Numbered from the stretch's first letter, positions 1 to 7,005 are shown. The stretch: 22,537 bases of DNA from JAAYGT01 sp050252075 (GCA_050252075.1 JBFWLP010000054.1:1-22537); one strand, 5' to 3'. Program-made: numbers and translations. Notes: a model not told the origin generated them from the letters alone.

Positions 1-13
1 CAAAAGCTGAAGC

Positions 14-40
14 AAAAAAGCCCCGCCAAGAGGGCAGGGC
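14..40 (-). terminator. Intrinsic terminator after rpmA
   Basis: Read on the minus strand, GCCCTGCC (40-33) pairs with GGCGGGGC (27-20) across a 5-nt loop, giving an 8-bp stem with one G-T pair, followed at once by six T residues (19-14). It lies 28 nt beyond the rpmA stop codon, so it should end the rplU-rpmA transcript before whatever gene lies to the left. On the plus strand a shorter T-rich stretch (42-45) follows the stem, so weak action in the other direction is possible. Confidence 0.85.
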
Positions 41-67
41 CTTTTCTGTGGTTCCGGCAAGCCGACG

Positions 68-328
68 TTATTCGGCAGCCACCACGGAAACCGTGCGCTT
101 GTTCAGTGCGCCACGGATGGCAAATTTGACTTTGCCGTCGACCAGTGAATACAGCGTGTGGTCTTTGCCAATGCCCACGTTCACACCGGGGTGAAACTGT
201 GTGCCGCGCTGGCGAACGATGATGCTGCCGGCGTTGATTTGCTGGCCGCCATAGACCTTCACGCCAAGTCGTTTCGATTCTGAGTCGCGGCCGTTCCGTG
301 TTGAGCCGCCGCCTTTTTTCTGTGCCAT
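68..328 (-). CDS. rpmA: 50S ribosomal protein L27
   Basis: Encodes 86-residue bacterial ribosomal protein bL27, whose N-terminal tail reaches towards the peptidyl-transferase centre of the large subunit. The start MAQKKGGGSTRNGRDS and the following RLGVKVYGGQ are hallmarks of the family, and the length is normal. The short N-terminus has no Firmicutes-type cleavable extension. A GGAG ribosome-binding site sits 6 nt before the ATG. It is the second gene of the rplU-rpmA pair, 30 nt after rplU, and is followed by a clear terminator. The usual obg/cgtA neighbour, if present, is outside the window. Confidence 0.97.
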   Translation of the reverse strand: MAQKKGGGSTRNGRDSESKRLGVKVYGGQQINAGSIIVRQRGTQFHPGVNVGIGKDHTLYSLVDGKVKFAIRGALNKRTVSVVAAE

Positions 329-358
329 GTTGAGCTCCTAGCGATTACCGTGCCGTGA

Positions 359-670
359 TCAAGCCGAAATGGCCTCGATGCGGACTTCGGTGTAGTTCTG
401 ACGATGACCTTGGCGCTTCTGGTAGTGCTTGCGACGGCGCATCTTGAAAATTTTGACTTTGTCGTGGCGTCCTTGTGCAAGAACTGTTGCCTTGACCACT
501 GCACCGGCTACCAAAGGTGTACCAATTTTCAATTGTTCACCTTCGCCAACCGACAATACCTGGTCTAGCGTAATTTCTTGCCCGATGTCTGCCGGTATCT
601 GTTCTATCTTCAGTTTTTGGCCTTCGGCAACACGATACTGCTTGCCTCCGGTTTTTATGACCGCGTACAT
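359..670 (-). CDS. rplU: 50S ribosomal protein L21
   Basis: Encodes 103-residue bL21, a 23S rRNA-binding protein of the large subunit. The start MYAVIKTGGKQYRV and the C-terminal run KMRRRKHYQKRQGHRQ are diagnostic. The frame is open 18 codons further upstream, but that extension does not look like L21 and would run into the predicted promoter, so the ATG at 670 is chosen. An AGGA motif lies about 10 nt before this ATG. First gene of the operon with rpmA; a promoter and a leader hairpin lie upstream. Confidence 0.97.
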   Translation of the reverse strand: MYAVIKTGGKQYRVAEGQKLKIEQIPADIGQEITLDQVLSVGEGEQLKIGTPLVAGAVVKATVLAQGRHDKVKIFKMRRRKHYQKRQGHRQNYTEVRIEAISA

Positions 671-703
671 GTGGGATATTCCTGTGTTCGAGTAAAAAGA
701 ATA

Positions 704-720
704 CTTGGCAAAACGCCAAG
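704..720 (-). promoter_or_regulatory. Hairpin at predicted 5' end of rplU mRNA
   Basis: CTTGGC (704-709) and GCCAAG (715-720) form a perfect 6-bp inverted repeat with a 5-nt loop. It begins 7 nt downstream of the -10 box, so the mRNA would start with this hairpin. It could protect the 5' end or act in ribosomal-protein feedback; this is inference. Confidence 0.5.
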
Positions 721-726
721 CCAAGC

Positions 727-756
727 ATTCTAAGCTAAAAAATGCTGTTAAGTCAA
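727..756 (-). promoter_or_regulatory. Sigma70-type promoter of rplU-rpmA
   Basis: Read on the minus strand, TTGACT (756-751) and TAGAAT (732-727) are separated by 18 nt with an AT-rich spacer. Each box matches consensus at 5 of 6 positions. The predicted start is near 720, leaving a leader of about 50 nt before rplU. It stands in the 107-bp gap after argJ, where no argJ terminator is evident. Confidence 0.7.
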
Positions 757-777
757 GGCACTAGCGCCAGACCGGGT

Positions 778-2004
778 TCACGAGCGGTAGTCGGCGTTAA
801 TGCTGACGTAGTCGTGAGAGAAGTCGCAGGTGTATACGGTTTCTGTGATCTGGCCACGGCCCAGCTGCACACGCACGGTGATTTCCGCTTCTTTCATGAC
901 GCGCTGGCCGTCGGCTTCAAGGTAGGAAGGATCGCGCTCTCCCTGGGTGGCCACCCGCACATCGCCCAGCCACAGCCGGGTTTTGGAAACGTCGAGATCA
1001 TCGATGCCGGCATAGCCTACCGCACACAAAATGCGGCCAAGGTTGGGGTCGGAGGCAAAGAAGGCTGTTTTCACCAGCGGTGAGTGTGCAATGGCGTAGG
1101 CCACTTTCAGCGCTTCGTCTTGGGTGGCGGCCTGTTCCACACACACTGTGATGAACTTGGTTGCGCCTTCGGCGTCGCGAACGATCTTCTGTGCCAGTTC
1201 CCGGGCGGTGTCTTCCAGGGCCTGATACAGCAATGCATAGCGCGGATCGGCCACCGAGCTGATGTGGACGGCGCTCTTGCCGGTTGCCATGATGATGAAG
1301 GAATCGTTGGTCGAGGTGTCGCCGTCGACGGTGATGCGATTGAAAGACCGCTCGGCAATGGCGCTGACCATGGCATTGAGCACGTTCTGGTCGATGCCGG
1401 CATCGGTGGCAAGGTACCCCAGCATGGTGGCCATGTTGGGGCGTATCATGCCGGCCCCTTTGCTGATGCCCGTGATCGTGACGGTTTCGCTGCCCAGCTG
1501 AACTTGCCGTGAACAGATTTTTGGCTGGGTGTCGGTCGTCATGATGCTGTGGGCGGCCGCGAACCAGTTGGTGTCGCGGGCATCGGACACGGCCTTGGGC
1601 AGGGCGGAAACCAGACGATCGACAGGTAGCGGCTCCAGGATGACGCCGGTAGAGAACGGCAGCACCTGCTGTGGCTTTATGCCCAGCAGAGTTGCCAATG
1701 CCACGCAGGTTTCCATTGCCGCCTCGCGGCCGGGTTGTCCCGTGCCGGCATTGGCGTTGCCCGTGTTCACCACAATGGCACGTATGCCGGCATTCTGGGC
1801 CAGATGGGCTTCACAAACCTGTACAGGAGCCGCCCGGAAGCGATTGCGCGTAAAGACACCTGCCACCGTGGTTCCTTCGGCCAGCTTGAACACCGTCAGG
1901 TCGCGGCGTCCGGCCTTGCGGATTCCGGCCTCGGCAATGCCGATTTCTATGCCGGGAACCGCATGAATGTCGGACTCAGACGGGATGTGAAGATTAACGG
2001 CCAT
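778..2004 (-). CDS. argJ: Bifunctional ornithine acetyltransferase/N-acetylglutamate synthase
   Basis: 408-residue ArgJ. The family transfers acetyl from N-acetylornithine to glutamate, recycling acetyl in arginine synthesis; some members also use acetyl-CoA to make N-acetylglutamate. The precursor cuts itself into alpha and beta chains before a conserved threonine. The motif KGAGMIRPNMATML is present (residues 182-195), placing the predicted nucleophile at Thr193. NTGNANAGTG (80-89) and TVDGDTSTND are also typical. Full length. Whether it is bifunctional cannot be told from the sequence. A GAGG motif lies about 9 nt before the ATG. It is 84 nt downstream of hemL in the same direction; no terminator or clear promoter was seen between them, so co-transcription is plausible. 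Confidence 0.95.
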   Translation of the reverse strand: MAVNLHIPSESDIHAVPGIEIGIAEAGIRKAGRRDLTVFKLAEGTTVAGVFTRNRFRAAPVQVCEAHLAQNAGIRAIVVNTGNANAGTGQPGREAAMETCVALATLLGIKPQQVLPFSTGVILEPLPVDRLVSALPKAVSDARDTNWFAAAHSIMTTDTQPKICSRQVQLGSETVTITGISKGAGMIRPNMATMLGYLATDAGIDQNVLNAMVSAIAERSFNRITVDGDTSTNDSFIIMATGKSAVHISSVADPRYALLYQALEDTARELAQKIVRDAEGATKFITVCVEQAATQDEALKVAYAIAHSPLVKTAFFASDPNLGRILCAVGYAGIDDLDVSKTRLWLGDVRVATQGERDPSYLEADGQRVMKEAEITVRVQLGRGQITETVYTCDFSHDYVSINADYRS

Positions 2005-2088
2005 AGCAGCATGCCTCAGCGTGAAAGGTTAACAGGGTAAACCCGTAATTTTAGCGGGACGGAACCGGGCTGGTAAGGGGGGCGGGCA

Positions 2089-3366
2089 TTACAGTTTCTT
2101 GAACACCTCTGCGGCGATATCGAGGGTTTCCTGAATAATCGCATCGTCGTGGGCCGCCGATACAAAACCGGCCTCGAAGGCCGAAGGGGCAAAGTACACC
2201 CCGTGAACCAGCATGCCGTGGAAGAATTTCTTGAACTGTTCCACATTGCTCTGCTGCACCTCGTTGAACGTGACGGGCGGCGTGTCGCGAAAGTAAAGGC
2301 CAAACATGCCGCCTACGTAGTCGGCACACATGCTGACGCCGGCGGCGTGGGCGCGCCGCACCAGGCCGTCGGTGAGTTTGCGCGTTTGCTCCTGCAGGCG
2401 GTCATAGAAACCGGGTTCGGCCAGAAGCTCCAGTGTTGCCAGGCCTGCAGCTACCGCAACGGGGTTGCCCGACAGCGTGCCGGCCTGGTAGACCCCCCCG
2501 ATGGGGGCAATGTGTTCCATGATGTCGGCCCGGCCGCCGAACGCTCCCACGGGCATGCCGCCGCCAATCACCTTGGCCAATGTGGTGATGTCGGGGATCA
2601 CGCCGGTCAGGCCTTGTACGCCCTGAGGGCCTACGCGAAAACCGGTCATCACTTCGTCGAAAATGAGCAGGGCGCCATGGTCGGAGCACAGCTTGCGCAG
2701 CCCTTCCAGGAAACCGGGAGCGGGCTTTACCAGGTTCATATTGCCGGCAACCGGCTCGACGATAACGCAGGCAATTTCGTTGCCGTAACGTTCGAAAGCC
2801 TGTTCCACGGCATCGAGCTCGTTGAAGTCGAGAACCAGCGTGTGCTGGATGAATTCGGCCGGCACACCCGCCGAGGTGGGATTGCCAAAGGTGAGCATGC
2901 CCGACCCTGCCTTGACCAGCAGGCTGTCGGCGTGTCCGTGGTAGCAGCCTTCGAACTTGACGATCTTGGAGCGGCCGGTATAGCCGCGTGCCAGCCGTAT
3001 GGCGGACATGGTGGCTTCGGTTCCGGAACTGACCAGGCGTACTTTCTCGATGGAGGGCAGGCGGGCCACAATGGCTTCGGCTATTTGTATTTCCGCTTCG
3101 GTGGGGGCGCCGAACGACAAACCGTTGACGGCGGCATCCTGCACGGCCTTGATTACCTTCGGGTGGGCGTGACCCAGAATGGCCGGGCCCCAGGAGCCCA
3201 CGTAATCAATATAGCGAGCGTTGTCGGCGTCCCACAGATAAGGCCCCTGCGCTTTGGTGATGAATCGTGGCGTGCCGCCCACAGAGCGAAAGGCGCGTAC
3301 CGGCGAGTTCACCCCGCCCGGAATGGTATGGCAGGCACGTTCAAAGAGTTCGGTATTTTTGGACAT
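2089..3366 (-). CDS. hemL: Glutamate-1-semialdehyde 2,1-aminomutase
   Basis: 425-residue PLP enzyme converting glutamate-1-semialdehyde to 5-aminolevulinate in the C5 pathway of heme synthesis. The family pattern is complete: start MSKNTELFERACHTIPGGVNSP, SSGTEATMSAIRLAR (113-127), GCYHGHADS (140-148), FDEVMTGFR (236-244), and the PLP-binding lysine in TTLAKVIGGGMPVGAFGG (Lys265, the same number as in E. coli HemL). It begins 3 nt after the thiE stop, so it is probably translated from the same mRNA as thiD-like and thiE. A long plus-strand reading frame over it is a coding shadow. Confidence 0.97.
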   Translation of the reverse strand: MSKNTELFERACHTIPGGVNSPVRAFRSVGGTPRFITKAQGPYLWDADNARYIDYVGSWGPAILGHAHPKVIKAVQDAAVNGLSFGAPTEAEIQIAEAIVARLPSIEKVRLVSSGTEATMSAIRLARGYTGRSKIVKFEGCYHGHADSLLVKAGSGMLTFGNPTSAGVPAEFIQHTLVLDFNELDAVEQAFERYGNEIACVIVEPVAGNMNLVKPAPGFLEGLRKLCSDHGALLIFDEVMTGFRVGPQGVQGLTGVIPDITTLAKVIGGGMPVGAFGGRADIMEHIAPIGGVYQAGTLSGNPVAVAAGLATLELLAEPGFYDRLQEQTRKLTDGLVRRAHAAGVSMCADYVGGMFGLYFRDTPPVTFNEVQQSNVEQFKKFFHGMLVHGVYFAPSAFEAGFVSAAHDDAIIQETLDIAAEVFKKL

Positions 3367-3369
3367 GGT

Positions 3370-4032
3370 TCAGGTTCTGGCAGTAAATTGTTCGGAATAT
3401 CGCTGAGCCGCAGTCTTTATTTGTTCTGCAGGCCCGGTAAACAGCGCGGTAATCACGGCAATGCAGTCGGCGCCGGCCTGGATGACCTGCGGCGCGTTGT
3501 CGGGGGTGATGCCGCCGATAGTGACAACGGCAGGCCGTTTCCCGGCCCGTTGGAAGCGGTTGACGAGTGTGCGCCCCGCGCTGACCGTTTCTGTGGACGC
3601 CTTGACGGCATGGGGCTTGACGGACGAGGCGAACATTGCGCCAAAAGCCACGTAATCGGCACCTTCTTGCAAGGCGTGTTCTGCGCGGGGCAGTTCGTTG
3701 TAGCAGGACGCACCAATGAGAAGCTGTTCGCCCAATTGCCGACGGGCCCGGGCGATGTCGCCGTCGTCGCGGCCCAGGTGAACGCCGTCGGCGCCCACCT
3801 GCAGGGCCAGGAGGGGATCATCGTTGATGATGCTGACCACGCCCAGCCGGCGGCATAGCGCGACCACTTGAGCAGCCTGCTCACGTTTGAGTTCATCGGG
3901 AATTTGCTTGCGCCGCCATTGCAGCGCTGTCATTCCACCCGCCGCCGCCGCCTCAATGGCGGCCAGCAGCCTTGGGGTGTCGTCCCATTCGGGGGTAATG
4001 CCGTAAAGGCCGCGAGGAAAACAGGTTGTCAT
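3370..4032 (-). CDS. thiE: Thiamine-phosphate synthase
   Basis: 220-residue TIM-barrel enzyme that joins HMP-pyrophosphate and thiazole phosphate to make thiamine phosphate. Motifs in order: the LQ-R-K type pyrophosphate motif (LQWRRKQ, 37-43, where LQLRDK is usual), INDDPLLALQVGADGVHLGRDD (69-90), ADYVAFGAMFASSVKP (125-140) and TIGGITPDNAPQVIQAGADCIAVITALF (171-198). The frame stays open 126 codons upstream, but that part only mirrors the overlapping thiD-like gene and does not look like protein; the start MTTCFPRGLYGIT is the natural ThiE start. The ATG lies 1 nt after the thiD-like stop, suggesting translational coupling. Confidence 0.93.
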   Translation of the reverse strand: MTTCFPRGLYGITPEWDDTPRLLAAIEAAAAGGMTALQWRRKQIPDELKREQAAQVVALCRRLGVVSIINDDPLLALQVGADGVHLGRDDGDIARARRQLGEQLLIGASCYNELPRAEHALQEGADYVAFGAMFASSVKPHAVKASTETVSAGRTLVNRFQRAGKRPAVVTIGGITPDNAPQVIQAGADCIAVITALFTGPAEQIKTAAQRYSEQFTART

Positions 4033-4033
4033 G

Positions 4034-4864
4034 CTAGCTGTCTGTTTCGTGGGTGCGGTTGAACAGGCGCAGGCCCATGCCCGGCTGGAAGGTGTGGGCC
4101 AGCTGGCGGTTGGCGTACGCGATGGCTTGCTGCACGGCGGCCGGCATGGCCATGCCGTGCGCCAGGTTGCACGTGATGGCGCAGGTGAGCGGGCCGTCGG
4201 TGTCGGCAAGGCGTGTTCCCGGTGCCGGACCGGGCCATGTGTGGGTGCTGCCGTCGGTATCTTGCAGATGGTATTGGTAGTGGCCACTGCGCACCGGCGT
4301 GGCGGCGGCGAGAATCCAGTCGGCGCCGTAGCCGAAAAAGGCTTCCTGGGCGGTATCAACACCCAGGTGATCAAACAGGCCGCTGCCATGCAGGCGGGCG
4401 AGCAGGGCATGGTCGGCCACCAGCAGGTCGGTTTGAGGCAGCAGCAGCTCGCACAAGGCCAGCATGACGTCTTCCGATTCGAAGGGGTCGGTCAGGGCGG
4501 CGTGGTCGTCGGGCAGACGGCTTAGATGCAGGACCAGGGGAACATCGCTGTAGTCGGCGGCAATCTGCGCCACCATGCTGATGGATTCTGTTGTATAAAG
4601 TGGCCCGACTTTGAACGCTTGCACACGCATGTCTTCGAGCAGGCACCTGGCCTGGTCGTCGAGTACTTCGGGCGCCACCGGGTGGATTTCCTGCAGGCCG
4701 GCCGTATCTTGCACAAGCAGCCCCGTCAGTGCCGCACCTGGGTGGCAGCCCAGGCGGGCGCAAGTAACCGCGTCGGCGGGCAGGTTGCCGCCGCCGCTGG
4801 GATCGAATGGCCCGAAAATAAGGACAACCGGCGGCGAATCTGTTGCGGTGTAAGTGGCGTTCAT
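4034..4864 (-). CDS. ThiD-like ribokinase-fold protein with degenerate kinase motifs
   Basis: 276 residues. The N-terminal half resembles ThiD (HMP/HMP-phosphate kinase): FDPSGGGNLPAD (20-31), GLLVQDTAGLQEIHPVAPEVLDDQ (48-71, with the substrate-pocket Gln52) and KVG (85-87). The C-terminal half departs from it. The usual LDPVM-x-x-SG is LHLSRLPDDH (112-121), the TPNLPE segment is VADHALL (149-155), the KGGH loop is AAATPV (186-191), and the GTGCT anion-hole/catalytic loop is DGPLTCA (223-229). Length is normal and the frame intact. First gene of the thiE-hemL-argJ cluster, so an annotation pipeline may call it thiD. It may be a pseudo-kinase, a regulator or a divergent kinase; activity should not be assumed. 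No Shine-Dalgarno was seen at this ATG and no TPP riboswitch was recognised. Confidence 0.85.
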   Translation of the reverse strand: MNATYTATDSPPVVLIFGPFDPSGGGNLPADAVTCARLGCHPGAALTGLLVQDTAGLQEIHPVAPEVLDDQARCLLEDMRVQAFKVGPLYTTESISMVAQIAADYSDVPLVLHLSRLPDDHAALTDPFESEDVMLALCELLLPQTDLLVADHALLARLHGSGLFDHLGVDTAQEAFFGYGADWILAAATPVRSGHYQYHLQDTDGSTHTWPGPAPGTRLADTDGPLTCAITCNLAHGMAMPAAVQQAIAYANRQLAHTFQPGMGLRLFNRTHETDS

Positions 4865-4887
4865 GGGAAAGCGGCAGCGTTAACCTT

Positions 4888-4915
4888 GCAAGGTGCTGTA
4901 CGATGGCACCCTTGC
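4888..4915. promoter_or_regulatory. Imperfect inverted repeat near thiD-like start
   Basis: GCAAGGTGC (4888-4896) and GCACCCTTGC (4906-4915) pair over 9 bp with one bulged C and a 9-nt spacer. The element is 24 nt upstream of the thiD-like ATG and could be an mRNA hairpin in its leader or a protein-binding site. No T-run follows on either strand, so it is not a terminator. Confidence 0.45.
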
Positions 4916-4926
4916 GAATGATGAGA

Positions 4927-4956
4927 CAGCCCCCATTCTAAATGAATGGGTGGCTG
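4927..4956. promoter_or_regulatory. 12-bp stem inverted repeat in the thiD-like/rubA divergent gap
   Basis: CAGCCCCCATTC (4927-4938) pairs with GAATGGG (4944-4950) plus GGCTG (4952-4956): 12 base pairs with a single bulged T at 4951 and a 5-nt loop TAAAT. No T-run follows on either strand, so termination is unlikely. It lies between two divergent starts, 43 nt before the rubredoxin ATG. The loop and 5' arm include AT-rich sequence that could serve as a -10 box. An operator or leader hairpin is possible. Confidence 0.55.
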
Positions 4957-4999
4957 CCTGCCGTTCATCACTCATTTATCTTTCAGAGAGTTAGCGAAC

Positions 5000-5164
5000 A
5001 TGCGTACCTGGATGTGTTTAATTTGCGGTTGGATCTATGATGAAGAGACAGGCTTGCCCGAGGAAGGCATTGCGCCGGGCACCCGCTGGGAGGACGTTCC
5101 CCCGAACTGGGTGTGCCCCGAATGCGGTGCCCGCAAGGAAGATTTCGAGCTCATGGAGATCTGA
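5000..5164 (+). CDS. rubA: Rubredoxin
   Basis: 54-residue one-iron electron carrier. Two Cys knuckles, MCLICGW near residue 5-11 and CPECGA near residue 38-43, bind iron through four cysteines, and WEDVPPNWVCPECGARKEDFE is the typical second half. The frame opens earlier (4946), but rubredoxins begin just before the first knuckle, so MRTWMCLICGW is chosen; a purine-rich AGAGAG stretch precedes it. First gene of a plus-strand run with algH and ruvX. The electron partner is unknown; in many proteobacteria rubredoxin serves alkane hydroxylases or oxidative-stress reductases, neither of which is present here. Confidence 0.93.
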   Translation: MRTWMCLICGWIYDEETGLPEEGIAPGTRWEDVPPNWVCPECGARKEDFELMEI

Positions 5165-5208
5165 CCCATCTTCCGCGCCCGGCCTGCCACCACCAAGGAG
5201 AGTGCCAC

Positions 5209-5799
5209 ATGACAACAGCGAGTTCCTCCGGACATACCCCGACGATTGATCTTTCGGGACAACTGCTCGTTGCCATGCCCGGCATGGTGTCGGGCGCCCT
5301 GGAAGGTACCGTCATTTATCTGTGCGAGCACACAGAGCACGGTGCCCTGGGGCTGGTGATCAACCGGCCCACCGACCTTACCGTCGGCGATCTCTTGCAA
5401 CGCATACAGTTGAAGCTGTCACTGGAAATCGGGCCGGTGCAGAACGCGCCCGTATGCTTCGGGGGGCCGGTGCAAACGGACCGCGGCTTCGTTCTGCATG
5501 CGCCCACCGGTAGCTATGGGTCCAGTATCAAGCTGGGCGAACTGGCGCTCACCACTTCCAAAGACGTGCTGGAAGATGTCGCCCGGGGGCAGGGGCCGGC
5601 AAGCCTGCTGATCACGCTGGGGTACGCGGGTTGGGGCGCCGGTCAGCTCGAAAGCGAAATAGCCGCCAACGCCTGGCTGAATGTGCAGGCAAACCCCGAA
5701 ATCCTGTTCAGCACGCCCTACGATAATCGCTACCAGGCGGCCCTGGCCCAATTGGGCATCGATCCGGTCATGCTGGCCGGCGGCGCGGGCCATGCCTGA
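5209..5799 (+). CDS. algH: YqgE/AlgH family protein (UPF0301)
   Basis: 196-residue member of the YqgE/AlgH family. Motifs seen: GQLLVAMPGM near the N-terminus, GTVIYLCEHTEHGALGLVINRPTDL (33-57), CFGGPVQTDRGFVLH and the Gly/Trp-rich LGYAGWGAGQLESEIAANAWL. The name comes from an alginate-regulation study in Pseudomonas, but the biochemical role is unsettled. A strong AAGGAG site at 5195-5200, 8 nt before ATG 5209, fixes the start although the frame is open from 5113. The last codons overlap ruvX by 8 nt; algH (yqgE) next to ruvX (yqgF) is a common proteobacterial pair. Confidence 0.93.
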   Translation: MTTASSSGHTPTIDLSGQLLVAMPGMVSGALEGTVIYLCEHTEHGALGLVINRPTDLTVGDLLQRIQLKLSLEIGPVQNAPVCFGGPVQTDRGFVLHAPTGSYGSSIKLGELALTTSKDVLEDVARGQGPASLLITLGYAGWGAGQLESEIAANAWLNVQANPEILFSTPYDNRYQAALAQLGIDPVMLAGGAGHA

Positions 5800-6187
5800 C
5801 GCCACCGTACTGGCCTTCGATTACGGTACCCGGAAAATAGGCGTGGCGATCGGCAACACGGTCACACGCCAGGCCAGGCCGCTGACCATTCTTGTATCGG
5901 CGACGCGCCAGCAGCGATTCCAGGCAATCGGGCAGCTGCTTCACGATTGGCAGCCCGACCTTGTGGTGGTCGGTTTGCCGCTCACGCTGGACAACCTGGA
6001 ACAGCACGCCAGCCTGCAGGCGCGGCGTTTCGCCAATCAGCTGCATGGTCGTTTCGGTGTGCGTGTCCAGCTTGTCGATGAGCGCGGATCCAGTCTTGAG
6101 GCCCAGCAGCTTCTGGGCAGTAATGAAGCCGACGACGCCATGGCGGCCGCTGTAACGCTGCAACGTTACCTGGATGCTCTGTCCTAG
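5792..6187 (+). CDS. ruvX: Putative Holliday junction resolvase / pre-16S rRNA nuclease
   Basis: 131-residue YqgF-family protein with an RNase H-like fold. FDYGTRKIGVAIG (9-21), VVVGLPLTLD (58-67), VDERGSSLEA (95-104) and the acidic EADDAMAAAVTLQRYLD (112-128) supply the expected acidic active-site positions. The family was first proposed as a Holliday junction resolvase and later linked to 16S rRNA 5'-end maturation; the second role is better supported in E. coli. The start is set by homology of the N-terminal motif and by the 8-nt overlap with the algH stop, which implies translational coupling. Confidence 0.92.
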   Translation: MPDATVLAFDYGTRKIGVAIGNTVTRQARPLTILVSATRQQRFQAIGQLLHDWQPDLVVVGLPLTLDNLEQHASLQARRFANQLHGRFGVRVQLVDERGSSLEAQQLLGSNEADDAMAAAVTLQRYLDALS

Positions 6188-6198
6188 CATTGGCTACA

Positions 6199-7005
6199 AT
6201 GCGCAGCGTCACTACTGTCAGGTGGATATCCCCTTTGGTCGCATTGCTATTTCCCGTTCGGGCCGTTTTGGTAGTTCTCTGGGTGATTCTGGGGTTGTTG
6301 TCGGTTACTCTGGTTTTCCCGTTCGCTCCTCAGGGCCTGCGTACCTTCATGGTGCGTCATTGGTCGCGCGTGCTTATGTTCTTCTGCGGCGTAGCGGTTC
6401 GCCCGACCGGAGCCCCGCTACTGACGGGCCCGGTGATGTGGGTGGCGAATCATGTGTCCTGGGTGGACATTTTTGTTCTGAACAGCGTGCGTCCGGTTGC
6501 TTTCATTGCGAAAAGCGAGATCCGTCGCTGGCCCGTGATCGGCTGGCTGGTGGCCGGCGCAGGTACGGTGTTTATCGAACGCGGGCGGCGGCATGCGGTG
6601 CGTCTGGTCGGGCATGAAATGAAGCGCCGCTTCGACCGTAATGAGGTTATCGGGCTGTTTCCCGAGGGAACGACATCACCGGGCTTTGATGTGGCGCCTT
6701 TTCATTCCAGCCTGTTTGATCCGGCCATCCGGGCCGAGGTCCTTATTCAGCCCGTGGCGCTGGTGTTCTACCATGGCGGCCGACGCTCCGATCGGGCCGC
6801 GTTCGTGGGCGAGCAAAACCTGCTGCAGAACCTTTGGTTCTTGCTGACCACGCGGGGCGTGGTGGTCGAACTGGTGTTTTTACCTGCTGTCAGCACCGGC
6901 GAGGCGCAGGAAATGGGCCGGGCCTCGGTGGCCGTTCATGCGCGCGATGCCATCCGGCAGGTGGTGGCGGGTGATTCAATCGATACCGCCGTTCTGCAGG
7001 CTTAG
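6199..7005 (+). CDS. plsC: 1-acyl-sn-glycerol-3-phosphate acyltransferase (PlsC/LPLAT family)
   Basis: 268 residues from the ATG at 6199. An inner-membrane acyltransferase making phosphatidic acid, or acting on a related lysolipid. A hydrophobic segment spans about residues 11-40. The HX4D catalytic motif is NHVSWVD (His85, Asp90) and the acceptor-binding motif is FPEGT (154-158); a GAGTVFIERG segment (120-129) lies between them. A TTG three codons upstream (6190) is an alternative start; neither has a good Shine-Dalgarno. The gene starts 11 nt after the ruvX stop. Its stop codon lies in a tandem duplication shared with the end of the convergent apaH. Confidence 0.9.
   Translation: MRSVTTVRWISPLVALLFPVRAVLVVLWVILGLLSVTLVFPFAPQGLRTFMVRHWSRVLMFFCGVAVRPTGAPLLTGPVMWVANHVSWVDIFVLNSVRPVAFIAKSEIRRWPVIGWLVAGAGTVFIERGRRHAVRLVGHEMKRRFDRNEVIGLFPEGTTSPGFDVAPFHSSLFDPAIRAEVLIQPVALVFYHGGRRSDRAAFVGEQNLLQNLWFLLTTRGVVVELVFLPAVSTGEAQEMGRASVAVHARDAIRQVVAGDSIDTAVLQA

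Noticed and set aside
2005..2088. Terminator or promoter between hemL and argJ
   Set aside because: Only a 3-bp GGG/CCC core was found; no T-run and no convincing -35/-10 pair.
2149..3858. Plus-strand reading frame of about 569 codons over hemL and thiE
   Set aside because: It lies antisense to two clear enzymes, shows no recognised domain, and long antisense frames are common in GC-rich coding DNA.
4035..4410. Upstream extension of thiE by 126 codons, as a possible fusion
   Set aside because: The extra sequence is low-complexity Pro/Thr/Arg text read out of frame from the ThiD-like gene; the natural ThiE start is at 4032.
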